A stretch of DNA of 64,000 nucleotides from Algoriphagus zhangzhouensis. GTDB lineage: Bacteria > Bacteroidota > Bacteroidia > Cytophagales > Cyclobacteriaceae. Below are positions 17,669 to 27,982 of the stretch, in pieces. The notes beneath the pieces were generated by a model, which was given only the letters and a program-made list of their open reading frames with translations, was not told the origin of the DNA and ran no database searches. Each line of letters begins with the position of its first letter. Within the stretch, counting starts at the first letter, position 1. Where the stretch lies: the NCBI RefSeq assembly GCF_900148515.1, contig NZ_FRXN01000003.1, positions 414,757 to 478,756 of the forward strand, written 5' to 3'. The position numbers and the translations under genes are program-made.

Positions 17669-20600
17669 TTACCTCAACAAATACATTTTTCCGTAGCCTT
17701 TCTTAAAGCCTTTATCTCCGGCTGTTGGCCTATGTTCCATAAACTGCCCATTCTGCCTTACTAAAACTCGGTAGATGTAAACGCCATTTGCCAACTGGTC
17801 TCCAAATTCATCTTTCCCATCCCAAGCATATTCGGTGATGTTATTCCCGATTTTAACTGGCCCCAATTCATTTTGTAGGATTTCCCGAACCACCTTGCCT
17901 GTCACAGTCATGATTTGAATTTTGATCTCATCAGGAACGAAGGCTCCCGTCACGGTAAACACAAATCGAACACTTGTACTAAATGGGTTTGGATAGGGGT
18001 AGAAATTGGTGATTTGAGACTCATTGATCACTTCAAAAGTCACCTCATAAGGAGTTGGTGAGTCTTCATTTTGTACCCTCAAAGTATAAATACCATCTTC
18101 CAAAGGCCCTGGTTGGAAAGAAACTCTGAAATCTGATTCATCTGAAGCAGGAGTCCAATTCAATTTCGGATCAGAGAAATTCACTCGAGCAAATTCACAG
18201 CTTTCGCAGTTTTGTTTCAAGAACAATTCCAATCCCAAAGTATCTGTTTTATATCGGAGCGATTGGTCATTTTTCAGCAAGGCATTGATCAGGACATTTG
18301 GAGAAACAATATCTCCATCCATGATATACACTCCATCAAAATTCACATCCAGCAAAGCCTGGGAATCATCTCCCTGAACTACAAAATAAGACTCCAATTC
18401 CAATTGGTTATTTCGGAAAGTCTGCTCCATCTGAATTCTAGGATTTGCAAAAATCTCTATGGTATACTCCCCTATATTATCTAAAGAGTTGAAGACGATG
18501 GTGTCTTTCAAACTTTCACCACTTTTTAGAGCTGCAAACTTCTTGGTAAAGTTCTGCACTTGTTTACTTGAGACATTGGTAATCTTCCAATCCACTTGTA
18601 TAGAATCCAAAAAGTCTATGGTAGAAATATTGACAAATTCATAAGCTAAACTTCCTTCTTCTCCTTCAATCAAAGAAACCTGCTCTTTCGAAGAGTTCAA
18701 AACCAAAGCACCCTCTGGCACGCCTGAATAATTCACCTGCCATCTTTCCAAATCCGCAGGGGCTGTAGAATTCTCGTCATTCATTGCATAGCGCAGTCGC
18801 AAATAAGGATAGGTAGCAGAACTGACAAATGACAGATCTATCTGCTCGGAGCTTTCATTTGCTAAAAGCACATCCTCCTGACCATTTTCTCGAACGCCAA
18901 TGATATCGAAATAAGTATTTCCTGGCTCTACAATCCAAGGCTTGTCATTGACTGTTTGGAAGAATCTCTCCCAATTACTGGCGGGGCCGATTCGAGGTGT
19001 CAGGATCAGCCCATTGGTGATATATCCATCCAATTGAGTATCGAAAGAGAGTGTTTGTTGATTTTCAGGAACCTCCAAATCAGGATTACCGACAATCTCC
19101 AATGCATCACCTGGCTTCATTCCTTTTTGTCCATAGAGAATATAAGGATCGCCCGTTTTCAAAGCTCGCAAAGTAACCTCACTCGCTCCAAACTCCTTCA
19201 GATATTGGTAAGCAGTCTCTGGCCAGCTATCAAAATTCACATTCCCCACAGAGAAAATAACCACAAAATCACCTTCCTCAACCCCCTCGGTATAATCCTT
19301 CAACATGGTATTTGCAGGATTAATTATCCAAGAATTCTGAATGCTTTGGATCAGTTGAGGAGAAACTCCGCAAGATCTTGAATCCAAAATATCAAAACCA
19401 GGAACCGGAACAGGCAAATATGGTTGCAAAGTCTTTTGCTGGAAAGTCACCAAACCCAAAGACCCATTCGGACAAAGCCTGCTATTGGCATTGTTCACAT
19501 TATCAATAATATATGGAATCTGATTAATGTAGAATTGGGTATTTCTGAAACTTAAGGTATCCACTGAGGCTCCAACAGTAAATACCTCCACATCCAAATG
19601 GGTTTTCTCATACTCAAAAACTCTCTTGGTATCAATTGGGACCAGATTTTCCAATTGGTTTTTTCCCAATTGTTGGAAAGTTCTCTGAGTCCATCCTTCA
19701 GGCCCATTCGGGATATAGGAGAAGCTTGAATTCGTCCAAGCATCTGATTCACCAGCCAAAGGTTCTTGATATTTGGATCGCCAAAAATATGTGACAGAAT
19801 CCGACCCTGACAACAAATCAACTTCCCAGTGGACTAGACCTTTGGAGGTAATTCTCATTTCCTTTCTATAAGCTGAATTGAAATTCGAAGTCGTATCCAA
19901 TTGGACTATAATCGCTCTTTCTTGAGCTAACTTTCCTGGAATTTGAGCGATCAGTTCAACCTTTTGATCATCTACGATTCCATAATCTGAAGGAGATAGA
20001 TTTAAGGTCCCACTCAGAGGTATAAACTCCCGAAGGATCAATTGATTATTGGAATAGGACATTTCCTCCAATTCATGGCTTGGATTGATTTCCAAATAAA
20101 AAGTATTCTCTCCCGCTGAATTCAAGCCTGTATTTGGGATGGTAAACTCCAAACTATCCAATCTATTGATGGAAGCAATTCTAACTTCAGGATAAGAAAT
20201 TTCCTCCCCAGAAGGTAAAACTCTTCTAACCGTATAGCCAAGTGAATCCGAATCAGTAATCCCAATATTATGTAGGACAAAACTCAATTTTAGAGAATCT
20301 GAAAGTGCAGAAATCGGCACATCATCAAAACTCGAAATGTCAGCTTCATCCTCCTGAACATAATAATCTGCCTTATCAGCCGGGAACATCCTCAGAGCTG
20401 GGTCCCCCATCAGTATCATTTGCTCCATATGAGAAAAACTCAAAGGACTAGTCCCATATTGTTGGATCATGTTTTTCTCAGCTACCCTTTTCACCTCACC
20501 GACAGATCTGTAAATCATACTACTATCTGCAAAGGCGGAATTATAAAAAGAGTCTGAATACCTACGCAAATAGATATCCACTCCAATAGCGGAATTGGCC

Positions 20601-22681
20601 AAAATATTAGAAGCACCCTTTTCGGGAGTGATTACCCAATCTTCACCTTGGGTATAAGCTGTTCCAAATGCCTCCCCATAATCACAACCATTGAAGAGCA
20701 TCACCGGATACTTTCCTTTGTTTTGGTAATTGATGGTTGGGTCAGATGCAAATCCGATATCAATATCCAAGATAGTAGGGGACCCATGACCAAAAAACGT
20801 CACCAAAGAACGACCTTCATTCAAGTCTCCTGTGATATCAATGACCTCAATTACTGAGTTGGATCGTTTTCTATAGGTAGTCACATTTCCTCCCAAATAA
20901 GGCCCTTCTGCTATATCCTTGAAGCCATTGAGGAAACCAAAAAAACGGTTCAATTCCAATTCTGAATTCCCTCCACTCAAGTGCAATAATTCCTTTTGCC
21001 AAGGATCTGATAACCCGAGCGCGTCTTTTTCCACGGCTTTGAGAAAATAATCTTCTAGCTGTTGAGAGTTTTTAGCCGGAATCCTTCCAACGGCCATTGC
21101 TGGGAAATCGGGAGATTCTGGATCCAGATTCAAAACGAACTGATTGTCCGAGAAAGGATAACCACCTACAGGAACCAAATCGTGAATATTAAAAACAGAA
21201 GGATTTTTCCTGTAATAATAATTCACCCCACCCGACCTAGCTGTAGCATAAATAGCTAATCCACGACCAGCCAAAAGCATATGCGTTGGATGATGAACCG
21301 GATAATATGTTCTTAAAAACTCATACAAAGCTGTCGGTGATCTTTCGCCGTATCCAAACTGATCATAGATATCTTCCATGATCAAGGTCAAGGTATCAAA
21401 TCCTCCTCCTACTGAAGAAGCACGATGCTCTGCATAGGATTTTAATGGGTTCTCAAATTGTGCGGATGTTAATTCCAAAGCTTTGCTCCCGACCAAAATA
21501 AAATCGGCTGCCTGAGAAAGATAGTCTCTGAATTGAACTCTTTTAATCTCAGAAACCTGGATGATTGAGCTTTCATTTTCAACATACACTTTACTTTCTC
21601 CTCCAGAAACTGAAGCCATAAATGCCAGATTACCTCCACCTTGATCCAATTGGACCTGAATAGGATTTCTATAATCTGTTATTTCCAATGCGGCATATTC
21701 GCCAGAGATATTTCCAAGACTCAAGCGCTGATTTCCGGCAGGAACGATAAATAACTCCGAATCAAAGTCTCCATTTGCTTTAGCCTTTTGATAGTGGATT
21801 TTCGCATAAGTTACAGAAACGTTATCGGCACTTTCTGTCCCATTGGGATTGATACCAATAATGATACTTCCATCAGAATTGAAATCCGTGGAAGAAAGTG
21901 GAATCCTGACTTGATCACTGTCGAATAGAGAAAAAGTAGAAACGTAAATCTGTCTCAAACTGGAACTATTAGCTCCTGCTAAAATCCGAACCCGATGTTG
22001 GTTGTAGGATCTTCCTGTTAATCCTATTTCTAAATAGGCCTCCCCACCATTAGCAGGGGTTCCTAGGTTTTCAAAAAGTAATTGTCTGGTTGCTCCCTTT
22101 GAAACAATCGAGCTCATCCATCCCTGACCTGTATCATAATTGGAGGTTCGAAATCCTAGCGTATAATAAATCCCCAACGAATACTGTTCGCTGAATACCT
22201 GCAACTCTTCAGATTGATAGTTCTGGATTTGAGGGAGATTACTTGCGGGGGCATTTCTCAAAGCCATCCTTTTCCCCGGGCTACTCGAAACAGTCAGGAA
22301 GAAAGCCGTTGAATCTGAATGGGTATTAAAATATGGATTGGGAAGCGGACGAATATCCCGATATAATAGTGTGTCAAGTGTCCCGTCATTTCTCAATCCG
22401 TAGAAATCAATAAAATCTCCTGAATCAAAACTTCCGTCTTGCTCTCCTACGACATGTATAGCCACTTCTTGACCTCGATGGAATAAGCGAAAGTTCCGAG
22501 GATCAATAGAATCCGTATTCAATCCAGCGCTTTGCAAAGCTTCTGGACTGACTCTATGAATTCCATCGGATGCTGTGGGAATTTTATAATAAACTTGGTC
22601 ATATGAATACCAAGGACTCTGCTGGGCAAAAACTCCAACAGAAGAAAAAAGAAGGATTATGAGTAAAGCTGCTTTTCTCAT
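17669..22681 (-). CDS. porU2: T9SS sortase-like C25 peptidase, PorU2 type
   Basis: A secreted protein of about 1670 residues with a signal peptide (RKAALLIILLFSSVGVFAQ). The C25/gingipain-like peptidase domain spans roughly residues 400-780, with VTFFGHG (catalytic His, near residue 630) and MLFNGCDYG (catalytic Cys, near 664). Beta-sandwich CARDB-like domains follow, and the C terminus is a FlgD-like/T9SS sorting domain (YPYPNPFSTSVRF ... GVYIYRV). Its length exceeds classical PorU, and it matches the PorU2 variant of Cyclobacteriaceae. The likely role is cleaving and attaching type IX cargo at the outer membrane. I start it at ATG 22681, which gives an ATGA overlap with the porV2 stop; a TTG at 22690 is possible but weaker. 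Confidence 0.82.
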   Translation of the reverse strand: MRKAALLIILLFSSVGVFAQQSPWYSYDQVYYKIPTASDGIHRVSPEALQSAGLNTDSIDPRNFRLFHRGQEVAIHVVGEQDGSFDSGDFIDFYGLRNDGTLDTLLYRDIRPLPNPYFNTHSDSTAFFLTVSSSPGKRMALRNAPASNLPQIQNYQSEELQVFSEQYSLGIYYTLGFRTSNYDTGQGWMSSIVSKGATRQLLFENLGTPANGGEAYLEIGLTGRSYNQHRVRILAGANSSSLRQIYVSTFSLFDSDQVRIPLSSTDFNSDGSIIIGINPNGTESADNVSVTYAKIHYQKAKANGDFDSELFIVPAGNQRLSLGNISGEYAALEITDYRNPIQVQLDQGGGNLAFMASVSGGESKVYVENESSIIQVSEIKRVQFRDYLSQAADFILVGSKALELTSAQFENPLKSYAEHRASSVGGGFDTLTLIMEDIYDQFGYGERSPTALYEFLRTYYPVHHPTHMLLAGRGLAIYATARSGGVNYYYRKNPSVFNIHDLVPVGGYPFSDNQFVLNLDPESPDFPAMAVGRIPAKNSQQLEDYFLKAVEKDALGLSDPWQKELLHLSGGNSELELNRFFGFLNGFKDIAEGPYLGGNVTTYRKRSNSVIEVIDITGDLNEGRSLVTFFGHGSPTILDIDIGFASDPTINYQNKGKYPVMLFNGCDYGEAFGTAYTQGEDWVITPEKGASNILANSAIGVDIYLRRYSDSFYNSAFADSSMIYRSVGEVKRVAEKNMIQQYGTSPLSFSHMEQMILMGDPALRMFPADKADYYVQEDEADISSFDDVPISALSDSLKLSFVLHNIGITDSDSLGYTVRRVLPSGEEISYPEVRIASINRLDSLEFTIPNTGLNSAGENTFYLEINPSHELEEMSYSNNQLILREFIPLSGTLNLSPSDYGIVDDQKVELIAQIPGKLAQERAIIVQLDTTSNFNSAYRKEMRITSKGLVHWEVDLLSGSDSVTYFWRSKYQEPLAGESDAWTNSSFSYIPNGPEGWTQRTFQQLGKNQLENLVPIDTKRVFEYEKTHLDVEVFTVGASVDTLSFRNTQFYINQIPYIIDNVNNANSRLCPNGSLGLVTFQQKTLQPYLPVPVPGFDILDSRSCGVSPQLIQSIQNSWIINPANTMLKDYTEGVEEGDFVVIFSVGNVNFDSWPETAYQYLKEFGASEVTLRALKTGDPYILYGQKGMKPGDALEIVGNPDLEVPENQQTLSFDTQLDGYITNGLILTPRIGPASNWERFFQTVNDKPWIVEPGNTYFDIIGVRENGQEDVLLANESSEQIDLSFVSSATYPYLRLRYAMNDENSTAPADLERWQVNYSGVPEGALVLNSSKEQVSLIEGEEGSLAYEFVNISTIDFLDSIQVDWKITNVSSKQVQNFTKKFAALKSGESLKDTIVFNSLDNIGEYTIEIFANPRIQMEQTFRNNQLELESYFVVQGDDSQALLDVNFDGVYIMDGDIVSPNVLINALLKNDQSLRYKTDTLGLELFLKQNCESCEFARVNFSDPKLNWTPASDESDFRVSFQPGPLEDGIYTLRVQNEDSPTPYEVTFEVINESQITNFYPYPNPFSTSVRFVFTVTGAFVPDEIKIQIMTVTGKVVREILQNELGPVKIGNNITEYAWDGKDEFGDQLANGVYIYRVLVRQNGQFMEHRPTAGDKGFKKGYGKMYLLR

Positions 22682-23808
22682 TTCGTCCAACCTTTAAATT
22701 TTCGAAAATCTTCTTCCAATTTTTCTAAAGAAACTTTTACTGAAAAAATATGAGAATAAGGCGTATCTGACACATTTCCTATGTCAGAGAGTGCATAATC
22801 AATTTGAATTTTCTCATTGATGAAAATTCCCAGTCCAGCACTAGGCATCATATTTAGCGACTCTTTTCCCTGGAAATCCTTGATGTATTGAAAATTGCTC
22901 ATGCCCCCACGAAGGAAAGCTGTCTTTTTGAACCCCAATTCTAAACCGAATTTGGGATCCACGCTAAGTGTGGAAGTTGAAATCAGGGTATTTCTTTCTC
23001 CATCAAAGGTCATATCCAAATCCAAAGCCGTCAAAAGACTAAAATTTTCGCCCAGTCCAAAACTATAAGTCACGCTACTAATCGCTCTAGGAAGTGTGAT
23101 TTCAACTGAATTTACCGGGATTTCATTATTCGTTTGAGAATAGATGTCTCTGACTAATTCGGCATTGTGCGCCCAAGCATTGAAGGTGGTCGTGATATCG
23201 CGCAGCATCAAGCCAACCGTTAGCTTTTCTTTCACATATATTCCTCCCAGATCCAATCCAAAGCCCCAGGCCGAAGCAAACTTTCCAACATTCCTATGGA
23301 TCACCTTTGCATTGGCCCCTACTTTAAAATGATCAGAAATGTCTCTTGCATAAGTCAGAAGCAAAGCATAATCAGCAGCATTGAAAAACTGGATATTGTT
23401 ATAGTTCAGAGCTCCATTGGCATCATAAAGAAATCGGGTATCTGGTATGTCATCAACTCCAAATCGAATCAAGGAAACCGCGATCTGACTTTCTCCTTTT
23501 AAAGGAGTGGTAAAAGCTAAATAATCGTATTGGGCAATTCCTGCGAAGTATTCGGCATGCATCAGCATTCCCTCATATTTATGTTGCACGCCCATCAAGC
23601 CTGCCGGATTCCAATAGGCCGAAGTGACATCTCGGGCAGCAGACACCTGAGCGCCTCCCATTCCCAAAGCTCTTGCACCTACTCCAATACTTAAAAACTC
23701 ATTGGAATACTTAGGAGTCAAATCCTGACTTTGCGCATTTTTCACCTGACAGAAAAAAGTCAGGAAAAGACAGCAAAAAAATATTTGGTAGCAAGAATGG
23801 GCTTTCAC
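22678..23808 (-). CDS. porV2: PorV/PorQ-family outer-membrane protein, PorV2 type
   Basis: A 376-residue outer-membrane beta-barrel of the PorV/PorQ (FadL-like) family. A signal peptide (about residues 1-27, ending AQSQ) is followed by the hallmark FLSIGVGARALGMGGAQVSAARDVTSAYWNPAGL. The rest is amphipathic strands ending in VSLEKLEEDF. In type IX secretion PorV carries cargo to the PorU sortase. The direct coupling to the downstream porU2-like gene (ATGA overlap) makes a matched PorV2-PorU2 pair likely. Confidence 0.85.
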   Translation of the reverse strand: MKAHSCYQIFFCCLFLTFFCQVKNAQSQDLTPKYSNEFLSIGVGARALGMGGAQVSAARDVTSAYWNPAGLMGVQHKYEGMLMHAEYFAGIAQYDYLAFTTPLKGESQIAVSLIRFGVDDIPDTRFLYDANGALNYNNIQFFNAADYALLLTYARDISDHFKVGANAKVIHRNVGKFASAWGFGLDLGGIYVKEKLTVGLMLRDITTTFNAWAHNAELVRDIYSQTNNEIPVNSVEITLPRAISSVTYSFGLGENFSLLTALDLDMTFDGERNTLISTSTLSVDPKFGLELGFKKTAFLRGGMSNFQYIKDFQGKESLNMMPSAGLGIFINEKIQIDYALSDIGNVSDTPYSHIFSVKVSLEKLEEDFRKFKGWTK

Positions 23809-24153
23809 AAGTCCAAAATAACCAATTTCTTTTTACCTGTGGAAAGAGGGAAAAATTAAACTGACTTTTACAAAAACATGTACGCCATCGGACACAATTA
23901 TGTACGCATTTTTAACATTAATTTAAAATTGAAATTGTAACATTTATTTTTTCAAATTTTTCCGAAACAATTTCCAATTTCAGCAACCCCCTCCCATTGT
24001 CTTTAAACCAACATTTTTTAGAATTATACTATACCTAGCTCATATTTATCGCAAGGAATTAGGTTATACAAGGTAGCTTGGAAAAGATTGGTATCATTTT
24101 TCTTTTGAAAGATGACAGTGGGAAAGATTCCCAAATGAAATTAACCACGAATC
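23809..24153. other. Intergenic region between divergent porV2 and padR
   Basis: 345 bp, AT-rich, between divergently transcribed genes. It should hold both promoters, but I could not place a convincing -33/-7 pair. No coding sequence is supported. Confidence 0.5.
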
Positions 24154-24483
24154 ATGAACGTCGCCAACACACAAATTCAAATGCGAAAAGGACTTCTGGA
24201 GTTCTGTGTTTTGCACATAATATCCAGAGGCGAGGTCTACACTTCAGACCTGATCGAAGAGCTAACACAAGCTCAAATGATCGTAGTAGAAGGAACGCTC
24301 TATCCCCTACTCAATCGGCTCAAATCTGCTGCCTTGGTAGAATATCGCTGGGTGGAATCCGAATCCGGACCTCCTAGAAAATACTACTCCATCACCGAAG
24401 ATGGGAAATCCTTTCTCGGAACTCTTTCCGAAACCTGGGCTTCCCTGGTCAATTCAACCACAGAAATCACCTCAAAGAATTGA
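24154..24483 (+). CDS. PadR-family transcriptional regulator
   Basis: A 109-residue winged-helix regulator. The N terminus TQIQMRKGLLEFCVLHIISRGEVYTSDLIEEL and the wing VVEGTLYPLLNRLKSAALVEYRWVESESGPPRKYYSITEDG are diagnostic of PadR. The length fits the short PadR-s2 class with little C-terminal domain. It is followed 51 bp later by the PspC-domain gene, a frequent neighbour of PadR in Bacteroidota, and probably controls that gene together with itself. The effector is unknown. Confidence 0.93.
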   Translation: MNVANTQIQMRKGLLEFCVLHIISRGEVYTSDLIEELTQAQMIVVEGTLYPLLNRLKSAALVEYRWVESESGPPRKYYSITEDGKSFLGTLSETWASLVNSTTEITSKN

Positions 24484-24534
24484 AAATCGAATCGAGCAGT
24501 ATTTCGCCTAAGCGAACGTCGATGACAAACTGAA

Positions 24535-26505
24535 ATGACAATGAAAAAGACCATAAGCATCAATATCAGTGGAATCCTTTTCCACATCGAGGAAGACGGT
24601 TACGACACACTCCGAAAGTACCTGGATGCCATCAATAAGCATTTTTCTTCCTATAAAGACAATCAAGAGATCATCTCTGATATAGAAAACCGAATTGCTG
24701 AGATCTTCCTGAGCAATTTGAAGAACAACAAGCAGGTGATTTCTGCAGAAAATGTCGATAAGCTCATTGAAAAAATGGGGACTATCGCAGACTTCGTTTC
24801 TGTAGAAGAAACCTTGGTAGATGATCCAGAAGAAGAAACTCAAGCTAAAAATGAGGATTTCTACAAATATGTGACTCCTCCGGATTCTGAGAAACGAGGC
24901 TATAAAAAACTCATGCGAAATGAGCCAAGAAAGATTCTTGGTGGTGTTTGCGCTGGTTTGGCTAATTACTTTTCCATCGATCCTCTTTGGACAAGATTAA
25001 TCGCCATCCTTTTATTATTCTCTGGCAATCTGAATTTCCATTTCGATGTATTTGACATTTTCCCTTGGGACAATTTCCGTTTCAATTTGGGTCTTGGATT
25101 CTTTGCGATCGTCGCTTACATCGTGATGTGGATCATCCTACCTGTTTCCTATGATGTAGAGGAAGATAAGGACATCAAGAAATTGTACAGAAACCCTGAT
25201 GATAAAGCCTTAGGTGGTGTGGCCAGTGGATTGGCTGCCTACTTCGGAATCGAAGTTATTTGGACTCGTTTAGCTTTTGTTGCATTGACACTTGCTGGTG
25301 GATCTGGTGTTTTGATTTATTTAATACTTTGGATAATCACTCCTGTGGCTACATCCATTACAGAAAGAATCCGAATGAAGGGTGGAGAAATCACTTTGGA
25401 TAATATTGATTCCACTTTGAAAGAGAACCTAAACCCAGATCCTGCAAAACCAGAGTCTCAGACTAGAAAAATCTTAATGGCTCCTTTCCGTGTATTGGGA
25501 CAAGTAATTGAAGCAATTGGGAAAGCATTAGGACCATTGGGAGTATTTCTTATCTCAGTGTTTAGGGTCATTTTCGGATTGATCATCTTCTTGATTGGGA
25601 TGGTGCTGACTATCGCTCCTATGGCAACATTGGCCGTTTATTTGGGCTTTTTCACCACCGATGATTATCAGGCTTTAATGGACAATTTCCCAATTGAGCT
25701 TTTCTCTAACATCGTTCCTATCTGGTTGGCAGTCGGAGCAAGCTTATTGTTGATCATTCCTGGAATCATTATTCTAATGCTTGGATTGAGTGTATTGAGC
25801 AAAAAGAACCTGGTTGGAAATAGATTCGGATTGGTAGCATTCGCAGTTTGGTTGCTATGTATCGGTATCTGCGCGTTCCAAATCCCAAGAATTGTCGCTC
25901 AATTCAAAGAGGAAAATTGGCATAAAACAACTGAGATCCTTGCGCCAACTGGAGACGTAATGATATTAAGATTAAACCCTGTTGGAGACGAAGCGTCATT
26001 TAACCACGTGAGTTTAAAATTGGAAGGAACTTCTGACTCAACCGTAGTTTTGGAAAAAGACTTCTTCTCCAGAGGTAAAACAAAAGCTGAAGCTCTGAAC
26101 AATGCACAGAAGTTTGACTACTCAGTATCTGTCATGGATTCTGTGATGACTTTCGATGAAGGATTTGATATCAGTAATCTGGACATGTTCCGTGATCAGA
26201 AATTGAATTTGATCTTGAAAGTACCATATGAAAAGCCATTCATTATGGAGAGATCCCTTTTGGAAATTATCCGAAATACTATCTACAGAAATGGCTACAG
26301 ATCTTCTGACGTCAACTCTTCTACTGTTTGGACATTCAATGAAGCTGGATTGGTTTGCCTGACTTGCAAAACAGATTCGGATGAAAACGATGAATTGGAT
26401 GAAGAAGAAAGAATGGCCAATGAAGAGATGGAAAAACAAAATCGAGAGACTTTAGATAGTTTATCCAGGGTCAAGTTCAGACAAGAACCTGATAGCATCG
26501 ACTAA
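24535..26505 (+). CDS. PspC-domain multi-spanning membrane protein
   Basis: A 656-residue inner-membrane protein. The N-terminal 100 residues (KKTISINISGILFHIEEDGYD) form a cytoplasmic helical domain. Two PspC domains follow (RKILGGVCAGLANYFSIDPLWTRL near residue 135 and DKALGGVASGLAAYFGIEVIWTRL near 222), then further membrane segments to about residue 460 and a beta-rich C-terminal domain ending in an acidic tail. PspC domains belong to envelope-stress systems (phage-shock). It pairs with the padR gene. ATG 24541 is an equally plausible start two codons later. Confidence 0.88.
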   Translation: MTMKKTISINISGILFHIEEDGYDTLRKYLDAINKHFSSYKDNQEIISDIENRIAEIFLSNLKNNKQVISAENVDKLIEKMGTIADFVSVEETLVDDPEEETQAKNEDFYKYVTPPDSEKRGYKKLMRNEPRKILGGVCAGLANYFSIDPLWTRLIAILLLFSGNLNFHFDVFDIFPWDNFRFNLGLGFFAIVAYIVMWIILPVSYDVEEDKDIKKLYRNPDDKALGGVASGLAAYFGIEVIWTRLAFVALTLAGGSGVLIYLILWIITPVATSITERIRMKGGEITLDNIDSTLKENLNPDPAKPESQTRKILMAPFRVLGQVIEAIGKALGPLGVFLISVFRVIFGLIIFLIGMVLTIAPMATLAVYLGFFTTDDYQALMDNFPIELFSNIVPIWLAVGASLLLIIPGIIILMLGLSVLSKKNLVGNRFGLVAFAVWLLCIGICAFQIPRIVAQFKEENWHKTTEILAPTGDVMILRLNPVGDEASFNHVSLKLEGTSDSTVVLEKDFFSRGKTKAEALNNAQKFDYSVSVMDSVMTFDEGFDISNLDMFRDQKLNLILKVPYEKPFIMERSLLEIIRNTIYRNGYRSSDVNSSTVWTFNEAGLVCLTCKTDSDENDELDEEERMANEEMEKQNRETLDSLSRVKFRQEPDSID

Positions 26506-26512
26506 AAATTCA

Positions 26513-26542
26513 AGAGGCCTCCAAATGGAAGCCTCTTTTTTT
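26513..26542 (+). terminator. Rho-independent terminator after the PspC gene
   Basis: A stem AGAGGC-TCC pairs with GGA-GCCTCT across one mismatch, followed by seven T, starting eight bases after the stop codon. Confidence 0.88.
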
Positions 26543-26567
26543 GTAACTTCTGGCAAAACAATAGACC

Positions 26568-27968
26568 ATGGATGTTACTGTAAAATTTTTAGGTGGAGCA
26601 GGCAGTGTTACCGGTTCCAAGTATTTGATTGATTTAGGAGAATTCGAATTCTTAGTGGATTGTGGTCTTTTCCAGGGACCCCGTGACCTGAGAGAGCGCA
26701 ACTGGGATAAATTCCCCATGCCAGTGGATGAAATGGAAGCGATCGTGATCACACATGCCCATTTGGACCATATTGGATACCTACCTCGACTTGTAAAACA
26801 AGGATTTCGAGGCCCGATCTATTGTACGGAACCTAGTGCAGAATTGGCAAAGATTCTTTTAATGGATTCCGGTAAGCTTCAGGAAGAAGAAGCAGAATAT
26901 GCAAAAAAGAAGGGATACTCCAGACATGATGACCCGCAGCCGCTATATACAATGGAAGATGCTGAGGCAGTCTTTCCTCTTTTGGTTCCGCAACCTTTTG
27001 AAACTCCCTTTCAAATCCACCCCAATATTACTGTCACCTATTACTATGCAGGCCATATCTTAGGAGCAGCTATCACCAAAATCAATATCAAAGGTGATCA
27101 ACAAGAAAAAAAACTAGTGTTTTCGGGTGATTTGGGAAGGTTTCATGATCCCGTTTTATATCCGCCAACCTTAATTCCCCGGGCAGACATCCTGTGGATT
27201 GAGTCCACTTATGGAGACCGAATATCTCCTCCAACGAAGCCAGAAGATGAATTGCAAAAAGCGATTTTGGATGTCTTTGACCGAGATGGCTTGGTGATTA
27301 TTCCATCTTTCGCTGTGGGCAGGACTCAGCTGATTATGTATTACCTATTTCAATTGATGCAGAAAGGAAAAATTCCAAAAGTCCCTATCTTCCTGGATTC
27401 TCCGATGGCTATCAATGCGACTAAGATTTATTTGGACTATGCAAAAGACCATCAGTTATCTGCGGTCTTAGAGGAACAGGATCAGCACCCATTCAACCAT
27501 AGTCAATTGCATTATTTCCAAAAGCAAGAACAATCCAAATCACTGAATGAATATAGAGGTCGTGCTATCATCATTTCAGCTTCTGGAATGGCAACTGGTG
27601 GAAGGGTTCTTCATCATTTGTTTCATCATTTACCTCAGGAGAAAAACGGAGTTATTTTCGTCGGCTATCAAGCTGAAGGAACCCGTGGAAGAAGATTGAT
27701 AGAAGGAGAACCAAATGTTAGAATCTATGGATTGGAGGTTCCGGTAAAAGCAAAAATCTATCAAATTGATGGGCTTTCAGCACATGCAGATCAGTCTGAG
27801 TTGATGGAATGGGTAGATGGATTCTGTGAAAAGCCCAAAAAGACATTTATCATCCATGGAGAAGGAAAAGGAGCTGAAGTCCTAGCCCAAAAACTTCATG
27901 AAGAATATGGGTGGAATACGGTAATCCCGCATTATTTGGAATCATTTGTGTTATTTGAAGGTATCTAA
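26568..27968 (+). CDS. MBL-fold / beta-CASP RNA-specificity metallohydrolase
   Basis: A 466-residue metallo-beta-lactamase-fold nuclease of the beta-CASP, CPSF73-like group. Zinc ligands are seen in THAHLDHIGYLP (near residue 60), GHILGAA (near 160), FSGDLGR and LSAHADQSEL near the C terminus. The beta-CASP part shows PSFAVGRTQ and SASGMATGGRVLHHL. Relatives cut RNA as endo- or 5'-exonucleases. This stand-alone bacterial form is common but its RNA target is not known. It is the first gene after a terminator, followed 14 bp later by a lipoprotein gene. Confidence 0.9.
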   Translation: MDVTVKFLGGAGSVTGSKYLIDLGEFEFLVDCGLFQGPRDLRERNWDKFPMPVDEMEAIVITHAHLDHIGYLPRLVKQGFRGPIYCTEPSAELAKILLMDSGKLQEEEAEYAKKKGYSRHDDPQPLYTMEDAEAVFPLLVPQPFETPFQIHPNITVTYYYAGHILGAAITKINIKGDQQEKKLVFSGDLGRFHDPVLYPPTLIPRADILWIESTYGDRISPPTKPEDELQKAILDVFDRDGLVIIPSFAVGRTQLIMYYLFQLMQKGKIPKVPIFLDSPMAINATKIYLDYAKDHQLSAVLEEQDQHPFNHSQLHYFQKQEQSKSLNEYRGRAIIISASGMATGGRVLHHLFHHLPQEKNGVIFVGYQAEGTRGRRLIEGEPNVRIYGLEVPVKAKIYQIDGLSAHADQSELMEWVDGFCEKPKKTFIIHGEGKGAEVLAQKLHEEYGWNTVIPHYLESFVLFEGI

Positions 27969-27982
27969 ACCAATTCTTTCAA

